A DNA stretch of 64,000 bases, from NCBI RefSeq assembly GCF_008711285.1, contig NZ_VXDC01000001.1:434001-498000 (forward strand), in the 5' to 3' direction. Of this stretch, positions 27,140 to 36,820 are shown in pieces. A program made the translations under genes and the position numbers. The notes beneath the pieces are model-generated. The model saw only the letters and a list, made by a program, of their open reading frames with translations. It searched no databases and had not been told where the DNA came from. This stretch comes from Roseibium aquae (GTDB taxonomy: Bacteria; Pseudomonadota; Alphaproteobacteria; Rhizobiales; Stappiaceae). Position 1 is the first letter of the stretch. The number at the start of each line of letters is the position of its first letter.

Positions 27140-28042
27140 ATGGCAGGTTTGCCCTTTGATCAACGTGACGGTGAGATCTGGTACGACGGCGCGTTCGTGC
27201 CATGGGCCGAGGCGAAACTGCATGTATTGAGCCATGGTTTGCACTATGCGAGCAGTGTTTTCGAGGGCGAGCGAGCGTATAATGCCCGTATCTTCAAATC
27301 CGAAGAGCATACGGCTCGCCTGCATGAGTCTGCCCGCGTCCTCGGTTTCGAAATCCCCTGGACCGAGGCACAGATCAACGCGGCCAAGGAAGACGTGCTC
27401 GAGCGGATGAAACTGAGCGATGCCTACGTTCGGCCGATCGCGTGGCGCGGCAGCGAAATGATGGGCGTCTCCGCCCAGCACAACACCATCCATCTTGCGA
27501 TCGCGGCATGGGAATGGCCAAGCTATTTCGCGCCAGAAGAGCGCTTGAAGGGCATCCGTCTCGATATGGCGGCCTATTGCCGTCCCGACCCGCGAACAGC
27601 GCCGTTCAAATCCAAGGCCGCGGGCCTTTACATGATTTGCACGTTGTCCAAGCATGAGGCGGAGCGCAAGGGGTATGCTGATGCGTTGATGCTCGATTGG
27701 CGCGGGCAGGTTGCCGAAGCCACCGGCGCCAATGTGTTTTTCGTCAAGGACGGGAAGATCCACACGCCGACGCCGGATTGCTTCTTGGACGGCATCACGC
27801 GCCGGACCGTGATCGGGCTTGCGCGTGATCGCGGGATCGAGGTGATTGAACGGGTGATCATGCCGGACGAACTCGAAGGGTTCGAGCAGTGCTTTTTGAC
27901 CGGAACGGCAGCGGAAGTGACGCCCGTGTCCGAAATCGGGCCGCATCGGTTTCAGGTCGGCGAGATTTGCAAGACCCTGATGCTGGACTATGACGCACTG
28001 GTACGGCAGGAGCCCGCGGGTCTGAAGGCTGCGGTCGCATAG
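27140..28042 (+). CDS. ilvE: Branched-chain amino acid aminotransferase
   Basis: The 300-residue fold-type IV PLP enzyme contains HYASSVFEGERAY, RPIAWRG, the PLP lysine in FKSKAAGLYM, and EATGANVFFVKDG ... FLTGTAAEVTPV, the class-IV signature. It interconverts branched-chain amino acids and 2-oxo acids. The ATG at 27140 fits the family N-terminus and is preceded by GGGAG. A terminator lies 30 bases after the stop. It is divergent from the MarR operon. Confidence 0.93.
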   Translation: MAGLPFDQRDGEIWYDGAFVPWAEAKLHVLSHGLHYASSVFEGERAYNARIFKSEEHTARLHESARVLGFEIPWTEAQINAAKEDVLERMKLSDAYVRPIAWRGSEMMGVSAQHNTIHLAIAAWEWPSYFAPEERLKGIRLDMAAYCRPDPRTAPFKSKAAGLYMICTLSKHEAERKGYADALMLDWRGQVAEATGANVFFVKDGKIHTPTPDCFLDGITRRTVIGLARDRGIEVIERVIMPDELEGFEQCFLTGTAAEVTPVSEIGPHRFQVGEICKTLMLDYDALVRQEPAGLKAAVA

Positions 28043-28072
28043 TCCGACCGCCCGGTTTCGAAGCGTTTCGAT

Positions 28073-28102
28073 ATCCCGGCCCTTAGGGCCGGGATTTTCT
28101 TT
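28073..28102 (+). terminator. Intrinsic terminator of ilvE
   Basis: A perfect 10-bp stem ATCCCGGCCC / GGGCCGGGAT with a 3-base loop is followed by TTTCTTT on the plus strand, between convergent ilvE and the Bcr/CflA gene. Confidence 0.9.
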
Positions 28103-28106
28103 GGCC

Positions 28107-29369
28107 TTACACGGCAGTCCGGTCGGCTGCCTCAAAGAGCCGTCCCTTCTCGGCAAACAAAATGCAGAGCAGTGCGGCGAAACCATAGGCCGCAAAGGCC
28201 ATGCCAAGGGGCACAAGAGTTCCGTCGAACTGCTGGCCCATGATGTAACCGAGGATCGCCCCGCCGAGCGTGCTGACAAAGCCGATGACAGACGAGGCGG
28301 TGCCGGCGATGTGGCCCAGCGGTTCCATGGCCATCGCATTGAAGTTTGCCCCGATGAAGCCGAAGCAGGCCATCAGCACCGCCATCAGTCCCGTGAAAAG
28401 CCAGAAGTCCCGAAATCCGAGGCTCGCGAGCAAGACGAAAAGTGTCCCCGTGCCGAAGAACAGCAGCGTTGCGCCATGGGAGAGCCGCCGCATGCCGATC
28501 GCTTCCACAAGCCGGGAGTTCCAGTAGGACGCCACGGACATGGCAATCGCGATGGACGCAAAGACAAGGGGAAACCAGGGGCCAAGACCGAAAATGTCCA
28601 CAAAGACTTGCTGGGACATGGTGATGAAGGCGAACAGTCCGCCGAAGATGAAGGTCAGGGCGAGCATGTAGCCAAGGCTTGCCCGGGTCGCACAGGTCAG
28701 CCAGTAGCCGCGCAAAATGACCGGATATTGAAATCGTTGCCGGCGCGCGCGGGGCAGGGTTTCCGGCAGACGGACCAGAGACCAGAAAAACAGCGTGAGC
28801 CCGGCTGCGAGCAAGGTGGCGAAAATCCAGTGCCAGTCGGCGATCAGAAGAATGCCTTGTCCTATTGCCGGGGCGACAATCGGAACGGCCATGAAGATCA
28901 TCATCACCAGGGACATGACTTTGCCCATCTTGCGCCCCGAATAACAGTCGCGAACGATGGAAACCGCCACGACACGGGTCGCGGCGCATCCCACCCCCTG
29001 AATGAAACGGGCCAGAAGCAGCTGGTTCAACGTGTCGGAAAAAAGGCAGCCGATGCTGGCAAGCGCATAAATGAACAAGCCGCCCAGAAGAACGGTCCGG
29101 CGTCCAAGGGAATCCGAAATCGGACCGAAAAGCAGCTGGGCTCCGCCAAAGCCAAGCAGATAGGCCACCAGAACTTCCTGGCGATCGTTTTCATGAACGA
29201 TGTTCAGCGCCGCCCCGATATCCGGCAGCGCCGGAAGCATGATGTCCATGGCCAGCGCATTCAGCGCCATGAGCCCGGCGATCAGAATGACGAATTCGGC
29301 AAAGGGCATTCCCTTGTGCGCGCTTGCCGCTATGGAAGCCTTGGGGGCCGGCGGCTCCACTTGGGACAT
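28107..29369 (-). CDS. Bcr/CflA-type MFS drug exporter
   Basis: The 420-residue protein has 12 predicted membrane helices. It has the early ALAMDIMLPALPDIG segment, the MFS loop motif GPISDSLGRRTVLLGG, and the helix-5 RFIQGVGCAATRVVAVSIVRD region typical of DHA1 Bcr/CflA exporters. It should export small drugs such as bicyclomycin or sulfonamides. The start is placed at the ATG 29369; no strong ribosome-binding site is visible and a TTG-initiated frame reaches 29435. It is downstream of moaE, with a 144-base gap. Confidence 0.87.
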   Translation of the reverse strand: MSQVEPPAPKASIAASAHKGMPFAEFVILIAGLMALNALAMDIMLPALPDIGAALNIVHENDRQEVLVAYLLGFGGAQLLFGPISDSLGRRTVLLGGLFIYALASIGCLFSDTLNQLLLARFIQGVGCAATRVVAVSIVRDCYSGRKMGKVMSLVMMIFMAVPIVAPAIGQGILLIADWHWIFATLLAAGLTLFFWSLVRLPETLPRARRQRFQYPVILRGYWLTCATRASLGYMLALTFIFGGLFAFITMSQQVFVDIFGLGPWFPLVFASIAIAMSVASYWNSRLVEAIGMRRLSHGATLLFFGTGTLFVLLASLGFRDFWLFTGLMAVLMACFGFIGANFNAMAMEPLGHIAGTASSVIGFVSTLGGAILGYIMGQQFDGTLVPLGMAFAAYGFAALLCILFAEKGRLFEAADRTAV

Positions 29370-29513
29370 CACGTCAGTTCTGTCTGGGTTGATGTCCGTG
29401 TTCGTGCGCAAGCCGTCATATCCTTTTGCAGGCAAAAAATGCTTTCAACAATTAAAGGTTGTTCATTACTAAAATCTTTCCGGCTTGTCCGAAGCTTGTT
29501 GTCCGGCAGCCGA

Positions 29514-29987
29514 TCAAATGGCGGACCAGCGCCCGGCTGCCGTGTCGTCCTCGTCCCGTGCGGCAACCCAACCGCTGCTCTCGCCGGAAACCAGGTGCTC
29601 CTTCTTCCAAAAGGGAGCTTTTGTTTTGAGAAAGTCCATCAGGAAACTTGCGGCCTCGAAGGCTGCCTGCCGGTGCGCCGAGGCCGCAATCACCAGAACG
29701 ATGTTTCCGCCCGGTGGGATTTTGCCGTATCTGTGAATCACCGTGAGCCCTGTCAGCGGCCAGCGCTCGATGGCGGCGTCCGCGATGCGCCGGATCTCCG
29801 CTTCGGCCATGCCGGGATAATGTTCCAGCTCCAGCGCAGCCAGGCGCCCGCCCTCATCCCGGCACAATCCGGTGAACGTCACAATGGCGCCGATATCGGT
29901 ACGCCCCACGCGAAGGCTTGCGGTTTCTGCTCCCACGTCGAAGTCTTTGGCCTCAACGCGCACAGACGGGCGGACCGTCATGATCAC
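29514..29987 (-). CDS. moaE: Molybdopterin synthase catalytic subunit
   Basis: The 157-residue protein has the MoaE pattern: GAIVTFTGLCRDE, LELEHYPGMAE, LTVIHRYGKIPPG, AFEAASFLMDFLKTKAPFWKKE with the active-site lysines. It adds sulfur, carried by MoaD, to precursor Z to make molybdopterin. Its start overlaps the moaD stop (29984-29987). The last of the pgsA-moaD-moaE chain. Confidence 0.95.
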   Translation of the reverse strand: MIMTVRPSVRVEAKDFDVGAETASLRVGRTDIGAIVTFTGLCRDEGGRLAALELEHYPGMAEAEIRRIADAAIERWPLTGLTVIHRYGKIPPGGNIVLVIAASAHRQAAFEAASFLMDFLKTKAPFWKKEHLVSGESSGWVAARDEDDTAAGRWSAI

Positions 29988-30265
29988 CCCCCTGTCATTG
30001 GCGGGAAGAATGCGATTTCCCGCGCTCCGGCCAAGGGCCTGTCCGCGTCCGCATGTTCCTGATCGACCGCGACCCGGACGGCTTCCTGATCCGCGAAGGC
30101 GGCCGCATGATTGTCGTCCAGACCTTTCAAATGGTTGATCAGGTCACCGACCGTCTGAATGCCGGCAGGCAGATCCAGTTCTTCCTGCTCCAAGCCCACC
30201 CGTTCGCGAACCCAGGCAAAATATCTTATCTGCACAGTTCGTTTCCCCTGTTGCTGGCCGCTCAC
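29984..30265 (-). CDS. moaD: Molybdopterin synthase sulfur carrier subunit
   Basis: The 93-residue ubiquitin-like protein ends in the required Gly-Gly (MTGG), which is thiocarboxylated by MoeB-type enzymes. RYFAWVRERVGLEQEELDLP at the N-terminus and EIAFFPPMTGG at the C-terminus are typical of MoaD. Its start overlaps the pgsA stop and its stop overlaps moaE, so the three genes are translationally coupled. Confidence 0.93.
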   Translation of the reverse strand: MSGQQQGKRTVQIRYFAWVRERVGLEQEELDLPAGIQTVGDLINHLKGLDDNHAAAFADQEAVRVAVDQEHADADRPLAGAREIAFFPPMTGG

Positions 30266-30834
30266 TCGTCAATCAGGTGACCGATCCCGGCGCGGAAATA
30301 GTCGTATCCCGTATATAGCGTGAGGATCGCGGCAACCCAAAGCGCGGTCAATCCGATCAATGTGGTTCCCGGCAAAATCACTTCCCCGGCCGGGCCCGCA
30401 AGCAGCACCGCGACGGCAACGAGTTGAACGGTGGTTTTCCATTTGGCCAGTTGCGTCACTGGCACACTGACCCGGAGTTCGGCAAGGAACTCCCGAAGGC
30501 CCGACACCAGTATTTCCCGGCACAGGATGATGATGGCGGCCACCATAGACCACCCGCCAATGGTCCCATCTGCTGCCAGCATCAAAAGGCAGACGGCAAC
30601 CAGCAACTTGTCGGCGATCGGGTCCAGCATCCGGCCAAGCGCCGACTGCTGTTGCCAAGCCCGGGCCAGATAGCCGTCCAGAAAATCGGTGATGGCTGCG
30701 ACAATAAAGATGCCCAGAGCGATCCACCGGGCCGTGTTGCCTTCGAAATAAAAACAGAACGCAACCGCTGGGACCGCTGCAATACGCCCATAGGTCAGGA
30801 TGTTCGGCAAGTTCCAGGCAACGTTTCGTTTCAT
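30262..30834 (-). CDS. pgsA: CDP-diacylglycerol-glycerol-3-phosphate 3-phosphatidyltransferase
   Basis: The 190-residue membrane enzyme begins MKRNVAWNLPNILTYGRI. It has the CDP-alcohol phosphotransferase motif D-G-x2-A-R-x8-G-x3-D-x3-D, seen as DGYLARAWQQQSALGRMLDP followed by IADK. It makes phosphatidylglycerol phosphate, the precursor of the phosphatidylglycerol used by Lgt. In related genomes it directly follows uvrC; here four genes lie in between. Confidence 0.93.
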   Translation of the reverse strand: MKRNVAWNLPNILTYGRIAAVPAVAFCFYFEGNTARWIALGIFIVAAITDFLDGYLARAWQQQSALGRMLDPIADKLLVAVCLLMLAADGTIGGWSMVAAIIILCREILVSGLREFLAELRVSVPVTQLAKWKTTVQLVAVAVLLAGPAGEVILPGTTLIGLTALWVAAILTLYTGYDYFRAGIGHLIDE

Positions 30835-30955
30835 GATCTGATCAGGGAGGTGCGGATCTGGACTGGAGGCGGACACAACCACGCTCTCAGGAAGCTGTCA
30901 ACGCAAGCGGCGTCCTACTTGTTGCTCATTCATTGGGGTCTCATGGCCACTTGTC

Positions 30956-31252
30956 TCAATCGAAAACGCGGTTTCCCTGCTGATCGATCATCATTTTTGC
31001 CTTGCGGACCATATGATTCACGGCCTCCTCTTCGGTTGGCAGCGTATCCGCGCGAATAAACAGATGGGATTTCCGTTCTCCGTCGATGTCTTTTTCAATC
31101 CGGCCCCGCAATTGCCACTGGCCGGAGACTTGCTGGGGCTCCGGAATAATGTCGAAGCTCTCGTAGCTGACAGCCGGATGGCTCGACGTTTTCGCCGGTT
31201 TTTCGGCTTTGTTTTCACCGCCAAAGAGGCCTTTCAACAGATTGCCGATCAT
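30956..31252 (-). CDS. HlyU-like small protein
   Basis: The 98-residue protein has a short N-terminal GLFGG segment, then VSYESFDIIPEPQQVSGQWQ, IEKDIDGERKSHLFIRADT and VRKAKMMIDQQGNRVFD. This is the pattern of alphaproteobacterial proteins annotated as HlyU transcriptional regulators, although no helix-turn-helix is visible in it. The ATG at 31252 is preceded by AAGGAAAC. It follows tdk on the same strand. Confidence 0.8.
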   Translation of the reverse strand: MIGNLLKGLFGGENKAEKPAKTSSHPAVSYESFDIIPEPQQVSGQWQLRGRIEKDIDGERKSHLFIRADTLPTEEEAVNHMVRKAKMMIDQQGNRVFD

Positions 31253-31311
31253 TCTTGTGTTTCCTTCATTGCTGTTCCGCGCACCGGCGGGCCGGTTCCC
31301 GTGCCCCGTGG

Positions 31312-31938
31312 CTACACCGCCGGTCCCGGTTCGCTGCGATGTGCTTGCGCACCGGACGAGGTTGCCAGCTGCCGGCGGGTCCAATGCCGTCTGCACAAGG
31401 ATACATAGGTTTCCTCGCCGCCGATCACCACTTGTTCGCCTTCCTCGACGATCTGCCCGTTCAGGTCCAAACGGGCCACCATCGTCGCTTTTCGTCCGCA
31501 CCAGCAGATCGTCTTGATCTCCTTCAAGGCATCCGCGAGTGCCAGAAGCGCGGCGCTCCCGGGAAACAGCTTGCCCTGAAAGTCGGTCCGCAATCCGAAA
31601 CACATGACCGGAATGCCGAAATCATCGGCGACCTTCGCCAATTGCCATACCTGATTTTCGGTTAGGAATTGCGCTTCATCGACGAAGACCGCGTGAACCG
31701 GTGCGCGCTGCATCGCATGCGCGACATGGCTGTGAAGATCCGTGGCGTCCGTGAAGATGTCGGCTTCGGCGCTCAGGCCGATCCGGGAGGCGATGCGTCC
31801 GCGTCCTGCCCGATCGTCAATGGCGGCAATCAGAAGCAGCGTGTTCATGCCGCGTTCCACATAGTTGTAGGACGCCTGCAGGAGAACGGTCGATTTGCCG
31901 GCATTCATGGAGGAGTAGTTAAAGTAGAGCTTGGCCAT
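31312..31938 (-). CDS. tdk: Thymidine kinase
   Basis: The 208-residue type II kinase has the P-loop SSMNAGKST near the N-terminus, the VDEAQFL segment with the catalytic Glu, FGLRTDFQGKLFPGSAALLALAD, and zinc-binding cysteines (ICWCGRKA and a later Cys). It phosphorylates thymidine for salvage. The start at 31938 matches the family. It is one of the genes lying between uvrC and pgsA. Confidence 0.94.
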   Translation of the reverse strand: MAKLYFNYSSMNAGKSTVLLQASYNYVERGMNTLLLIAAIDDRAGRGRIASRIGLSAEADIFTDATDLHSHVAHAMQRAPVHAVFVDEAQFLTENQVWQLAKVADDFGIPVMCFGLRTDFQGKLFPGSAALLALADALKEIKTICWCGRKATMVARLDLNGQIVEEGEQVVIGGEETYVSLCRRHWTRRQLATSSGAQAHRSEPGPAV

Positions 31939-32041
31939 ATTCGTTTTCAAATGGGGGAATCGACTGGTGGGGATATTGTCGGATATCGCTGCCCGCGCCT
32001 CAACCGCGCGGCCACCGAACAAGAGGGGAAAACCACGCCGG

Positions 32042-33091
32042 TCACCTTGTCCGAGGGAGGGTGAGGTCGGCGATCAGGGGGCGGTGATCCGTCCCGACAT
32101 CCGGTCCAACTGACACATTGGACAAATCCACACCGGGCGAAACGGCGATGTGATCGACCGGCGCACCGAGAATCCAGCGCAGCCGATAGTCAAAGAAAAA
32201 CCGTGTCGCGATCGGGAAACCGGATGGAAAGCGAGTGTTCAGGCCCGTCTGTGAGAGGGTCTGGCCGAAATGATACGACCATGGCGAAGTGTTCCAGTCG
32301 CCCATCACGACAAGCGGCGCCTCGCTGTCCCGCCGCTTTTGACTGATTACACGGCGCAGGGTTTCAAGATAGGCTTGCCGGTCCATCCAGCGTGTGCGGT
32401 CGCGCGGGCTTGCGGCATGAACCGCAAGCACCTGAAGGGGGCCCTGGTCGGTGTCCAGCGTGACCGCGAGGATCCCCCGCCGGGCTCCGGGATTGTCCGG
32501 GGGCGTGCCGGGGACCGAGATGAACTCCCGATGCCGTATGGGATAACGGGAAAACAGCACAATCCCACCCAGATCGCCGACAGCCAGATGACCGGGATAG
32601 GGCGCCGTGCCCGCGAATGCCTGACCGGGGCCGGAGCGTGCCAACCGCCACTCCTGCAGCCCCCAAGCGGTCTCCTGAAAGACCAGAATGTCGGCCTGCA
32701 GGTTCGACAGATAAGCGGTCAGGCGCGGGGCGTGGAGAAAAAGCCGCTCGAGATTGATCGAAACCATCCGAATGGCGGGCGCATCTGAGGTGGCCGCGTT
32801 CTGCACTAAGCCAAGCGGACGGATCATGGTTGCCGCCGCCAGAACGGCGAGGCCTGCGCACAGAAGAAGCAAGCCGGCTTTGAAGAAACGCGGCCACATG
32901 ACGGGGAACCAGCACAATATGGTGCCGGCGATCAGCCCGGCCGCCGCGAACCCCAGCAGTTGCGGAACAAAGAACGACATGTTGTCGCTCAGCCAAACCC
33001 CGGCGAAAGCGAAGGCGGACAGGCCAAGCAGGCAAAACCCGAGACTTGCGGCGAGAATGCCCCAGCCGGCAAGCGAGATCAGCTGTTTCAC
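32042..33091 (-). CDS. Membrane-anchored endonuclease/exonuclease/phosphatase family protein
   Basis: The 349-residue protein has three N-terminal hydrophobic helices (about 5-30, 38-62, 68-90), then an EEP domain. Its marks are MVSINLERL, the metal-binding Glu in VFQETAW, VMGDWNTSPW, and the closing APVDHIAVSP ... TDHRPLIADL with the catalytic His. The domain probably faces the periplasm. Members cleave phosphodiesters of DNA, RNA or lipids; the substrate is unknown. Confidence 0.85.
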   Translation of the reverse strand: MKQLISLAGWGILAASLGFCLLGLSAFAFAGVWLSDNMSFFVPQLLGFAAAGLIAGTILCWFPVMWPRFFKAGLLLLCAGLAVLAAATMIRPLGLVQNAATSDAPAIRMVSINLERLFLHAPRLTAYLSNLQADILVFQETAWGLQEWRLARSGPGQAFAGTAPYPGHLAVGDLGGIVLFSRYPIRHREFISVPGTPPDNPGARRGILAVTLDTDQGPLQVLAVHAASPRDRTRWMDRQAYLETLRRVISQKRRDSEAPLVVMGDWNTSPWSYHFGQTLSQTGLNTRFPSGFPIATRFFFDYRLRWILGAPVDHIAVSPGVDLSNVSVGPDVGTDHRPLIADLTLPRTR

Positions 33092-33136
33092 CGGGGCTTT
33101 CCCATTGCGCAGAACTCCTCATGGCGGTCCGTGGGG

Positions 33137-34690
33137 TCAGTGCAGTACTTTCGCCGGACCTGCCGCGGTTTTCAGCCCGTCCGCGAAGGGCTGGAAGTGC
33201 TTCCGGCCCCATTCGGCCGCTTGGCCCGACGCCGGTTCCAGTTCCGCACGGTGGCGGGCCACGATGCTGACCGGGTCATCCATTTTGGGATCTGGTCCGC
33301 CTTCAATTCCCATGGCTGCCCAGATCCTGCGTGTTTCCCCATCCGGGTCCGCGATGAGATCCTCATAATTGACCGTCGTCATCTCGATCGGCAGGACTTC
33401 CTGCCAGAAGGCCATGAGGTCGCGATATGTGCGGACATGGTGGACCAGCGATTCCTCACTGGCATTGTAGTTGTGGTGAGCCGGCAGCACCGTGCGGTAG
33501 AGACCGGCACAGGTGTCCAAGGGGTCGCGCCGGATGTGGATGAAGGTCGCGCGCGGGAACAGCAGGGCCAGCAGCCAGAGATGCTCGTAGTCCGTGACCA
33601 TGCGGTGCACAATATGCGCAGCTTTCTGGTCGATGCCGTCCAGGACCTTCTGGTAGCCGCGCCCGATCCGCTTGAATTCCTTTTCGGGAAGGCGCAGGGC
33701 CCCTTGGAAGTAAGTAGGGGTGATATGCGGGTCGACGCGAAGCTGGCGGCCGACGAGATCGAAGTAGGGCACTTCACCGCCCGCCGTCAGCTTTCTGTGG
33801 CGGGTCAGCAGGTCTTCGAGAAGCGCGGCGCCGCTCGATGGCAGGCCAAGGATGAACACCGGCCGCGCGTTCTGCGTCGCAACCGAAAAACGCTCCATGA
33901 AGTATTCGCGGGTGAATGTCTGCCGGTAGGCATCGATCTGCCAGCTGCGGCGCTTTTTCTCGTAGGGCGGGTAGGCGAGGGCGCGGTACTTTCCGTAATG
34001 GGCGAACGCGGCCTCCGGATCTTCCTCCCGTTCCGCCAGATGGCCGGCGGCCATGGACAACCGGAACCGGGTTTCGCCGGGCAAGGCGGCGCTTTCCATC
34101 GCTTTTTCAAGTGCGGCCCGTGCGCTGCCGGTGTCGGTGAAGAGACCCTGGCCCACTGCTTCCAGAAGCGTTTCCGGTTCATTCGGGCCGGTTTCCAAGG
34201 CCGCTTTCAGCCTCAGGTCCGCCGCCTCCTTTTCGCCAAGGGCCCGCTCGGCCTGGGACAGTCTGGTAAGAATCGCCGCATTGTCGGGCGCCTGTTTCAA
34301 GGCTTCCGTCAGGGCGGCGCGCGCCATCACGGGGCGCCCGTCCGCAAGATAGGCTTCGCCAAGGGCTTGCTGGGCGCTGGCTGATGAAGGCGCCATACTG
34401 ACCGCCCGGCGGGCGGTTTCGACCGCGTTTGCCGTATCGCCCACCTTGAGCAAGGTTTCCGAGAGCGCGGTGAACACGAAGGGCTGCTGTGTCGCGACGC
34501 GCGCCGCCATTTCCAGGAAACCGAGGGCCATGGCGAATTCGTTCGCAGCCATGGCGACAAGGCCGAGGGCATAGTTCACCCGCGCATTGGACGGGTCGGC
34601 CTCATGCAGCTTGAGAAGCAGCGGTTCGGCGGCCGCATAGTCGCGGTCTTCAATGAAGGTAATTGCTTGCTCGAGGGCGTCCGACGTCAT
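33137..34690 (-). CDS. TPR-repeat protein fused to a sulfotransferase domain
   Basis: The 517-residue protein has six or seven TPR-like repeats (about 1-235), for example NARVNYALGLVAMAANEF and ASAQQALGEAYLADGRPVMA. A sulfotransferase domain follows (about 265-500). The PAPS 5'-phosphosulfate loop is VFILGLPSSGAALLEDLL and the 3'-phosphate site is FIHIRRDPLDTCAGLYRT. Such proteins sulfate carbohydrates, peptides or lipids; the TPR part probably selects the acceptor. No signal peptide is seen. It lies directly after uvrC. Confidence 0.86.
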   Translation of the reverse strand: MTSDALEQAITFIEDRDYAAAEPLLLKLHEADPSNARVNYALGLVAMAANEFAMALGFLEMAARVATQQPFVFTALSETLLKVGDTANAVETARRAVSMAPSSASAQQALGEAYLADGRPVMARAALTEALKQAPDNAAILTRLSQAERALGEKEAADLRLKAALETGPNEPETLLEAVGQGLFTDTGSARAALEKAMESAALPGETRFRLSMAAGHLAEREEDPEAAFAHYGKYRALAYPPYEKKRRSWQIDAYRQTFTREYFMERFSVATQNARPVFILGLPSSGAALLEDLLTRHRKLTAGGEVPYFDLVGRQLRVDPHITPTYFQGALRLPEKEFKRIGRGYQKVLDGIDQKAAHIVHRMVTDYEHLWLLALLFPRATFIHIRRDPLDTCAGLYRTVLPAHHNYNASEESLVHHVRTYRDLMAFWQEVLPIEMTTVNYEDLIADPDGETRRIWAAMGIEGGPDPKMDDPVSIVARHRAELEPASGQAAEWGRKHFQPFADGLKTAAGPAKVLH

Positions 34691-34734
34691 GATCCCATCC
34701 GGATTGTCAAAAAATCGCGACTTCCTAACAGCTT

Positions 34735-36720
34735 CTAGCTCTCATGGAAATGATTGTAGACCAGACGCGCGACCGCTTCGGATATTCCGGGGACCGAAAT
34801 GAGATCATCGAGGCCGGCCTTCGAGACCGCCTTGGCTGTGCCGAAGTGCCGGAGCAAGGCCCGTTTCCGGGTGGGGCCGACACCTGAAATCTCATCCAAC
34901 GGGTTCTTTGTGATGTCTTTTTTCCGCCGGGCCCGGTGCGAGCCAATGGCGAAGCGGTGCGCCTCGTCCCGCAGGCGCTGCACGAAATAGAGCACCGGAT
35001 CCCGTTCCGGCAGCATGAAGGAGTCGCGGCCGGGCATGAAGAACTTTTCACGGCCCGCGTCCCGGTCCGGGCCCTTGGCGATCCCGACCAGCGGAACGCC
35101 GGTGACCCCGAGTTGTTCCAGCGTTTCCCGCGCGGCCGTCAGTTGGCCCTGGCCGCCATCGATCAGGACCAGATCCGGCCAGGCGGGCATGTCGGACTGC
35201 GCCACGCCATCCTGGTCGTCCAAGGGGTCCGCACCGGGTTCGGGATCCGCCGCGCTGGCCTGGTCTGCGAGGGCATGCTCCTTGAGCAAGCGGGAAAACC
35301 GGCGGGTCAGCACCTCCCGCATCATCCCGTAATCGTCGCCCGGTGTGAGATCCTCGGACTTGATGTTGAACTTGCGGTAATGCGCCTTGGCGAGACCTTC
35401 CGGTCCGGAGACGATCATGCCGCCCACCGCATTGGTGCCCATGATATGGGAATTGTCATAGACCTCGATCCGCCGGGGCGCTGCAGGCAGCCCAAAGGCG
35501 TCTGCCACACCTTTCAGAAGCCTGGCCTGGCTTGAGGTTTCGGCAAGGCGGCGGCCGAGGGCTTCCCGGGCGTTGCGCTCGGCATATTCGACCAGCTCGC
35601 GCTTTTCGCCGCGTTTGGGCACGGCGATCTCGACCTTGCGCCCGGCCCTTCCGGAAAAGGCTTGGGCCAGAAGGTCCAATTCCTCAATGGAATGGGACAG
35701 CAATATCTGCCGGGGCGGCGGCTTGTCGTCATAGAACTGCGTCAGAAAGCTTTGCAGGATTTCGCCTTCCTCCAGCGTCTTGTCAGCCTTGGGAAAATAG
35801 GCGCGGTTGCCCCAGTTTTGCCCGGTCCGGAAGAAAAACACCTGCACGCAGCTTTGGCCGCCGTCCTGATGGATTGCGAACACATCCGCCTCTTCGACGG
35901 TTTGCGGGTTGATCCCCTGGTGCGCCTGGATGTGCGACAGGGCCGAAAGACGGTCTCGGTAGATCGCGGCGCGTTCGAACTCCATCTCCGCGGACGCCGC
36001 TTCCATCTGCGCGGCCAGTTCCTTCTTGATCAGTTGGCTGCGTCCGGACAGGAAAGACTTCGCCTCCGCGACGAGCCCGGCATAGTCCTGCGCATCGACC
36101 TCGTTGGTGCAAGGGCCGGCGCAGCGCTTGATTTGATAAAGGAGGCAGGGGCGGGACCTGTTCTCGAAATAGCTGTCGCTGCAATTGCGGATCAGGAACG
36201 CCTTTTGAAGCGCGTTGATGGTGCGGTCCACCGCTCCCGGGGAGGCGAAAGGCCCGAAATAGTCGCCCTTGCGTTTGCGCGCACCGCGATGTTTCACGAT
36301 GGCCGGCGCGGCGTGATCGCCGGTGATCAGGATATAGGGAAACGACTTGTCGTCTCTCAAAAGCACGTTGAAGCGCGGGCGCAGGCGCTTGATGAGGTTT
36401 GCTTCCAGAAGCAGGGCCTCGGGCTCGGTCCGGGTAACCACAAACTCCATGGACGCCGTCGACAGGATCATGCGCATGATCCGGTTCGACTGGCCTTGCA
36501 GGCGGGTGTAGCTGGTCACCCGTTTCTTCAGGTTCCGCGCCTTGCCGACATAGAGCACGTCGCCCTTTTCATCGAACATGCGGTAGACGCCGGGGCTGTT
36601 CGGCAGGCGTTTCACCTGATCCGCAATAACGTCAACGCCGCTTGGAGCGGGCTGGTCAGATGTGCTGTCGCCGGACGGCTGTGCCGTTGGCGCGGGAGCG
36701 GAATCAGAATGTGCGGTCAT
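34735..36720 (-). CDS. uvrC: Excinuclease ABC subunit C
   Basis: The 661-residue protein has an N-terminal GIY-YIG domain ([29 protein letters not shown]), a central UVR motif, the C-terminal RNase H-like endonuclease domain ([30 protein letters not shown]), and tandem helix-hairpin-helix motifs at the end ([20 protein letters not shown]). It cuts DNA on both sides of UvrAB-marked lesions. An N-terminal proline/serine-rich stretch (about 30 residues) precedes the domain. uvrB is also in this window, at its far end. Confidence 0.96.
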   Translation of the reverse strand: MTAHSDSAPAPTAQPSGDSTSDQPAPSGVDVIADQVKRLPNSPGVYRMFDEKGDVLYVGKARNLKKRVTSYTRLQGQSNRIMRMILSTASMEFVVTRTEPEALLLEANLIKRLRPRFNVLLRDDKSFPYILITGDHAAPAIVKHRGARKRKGDYFGPFASPGAVDRTINALQKAFLIRNCSDSYFENRSRPCLLYQIKRCAGPCTNEVDAQDYAGLVAEAKSFLSGRSQLIKKELAAQMEAASAEMEFERAAIYRDRLSALSHIQAHQGINPQTVEEADVFAIHQDGGQSCVQVFFFRTGQNWGNRAYFPKADKTLEEGEILQSFLTQFYDDKPPPRQILLSHSIEELDLLAQAFSGRAGRKVEIAVPKRGEKRELVEYAERNAREALGRRLAETSSQARLLKGVADAFGLPAAPRRIEVYDNSHIMGTNAVGGMIVSGPEGLAKAHYRKFNIKSEDLTPGDDYGMMREVLTRRFSRLLKEHALADQASAADPEPGADPLDDQDGVAQSDMPAWPDLVLIDGGQGQLTAARETLEQLGVTGVPLVGIAKGPDRDAGREKFFMPGRDSFMLPERDPVLYFVQRLRDEAHRFAIGSHRARRKKDITKNPLDEISGVGPTRKRALLRHFGTAKAVSKAGLDDLISVPGISEAVARLVYNHFHES

Positions 36721-36820
36721 GGACCCAATTTAGGAGGCGGCGCGGATGACGGAAAGTGGCGCGGCGAACTATCCCCCAATCGGTGCATGAAAGGCTGTCC
36801 GCCCCGGCGCCCGATGCGGC

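Noticed and set aside
28101..30062. 653-codon plus-strand frame
   Set aside because: It lies antisense to the Bcr/CflA and moaE genes, which have clear family motifs; its product is low-complexity Arg/Gly/His-rich sequence.
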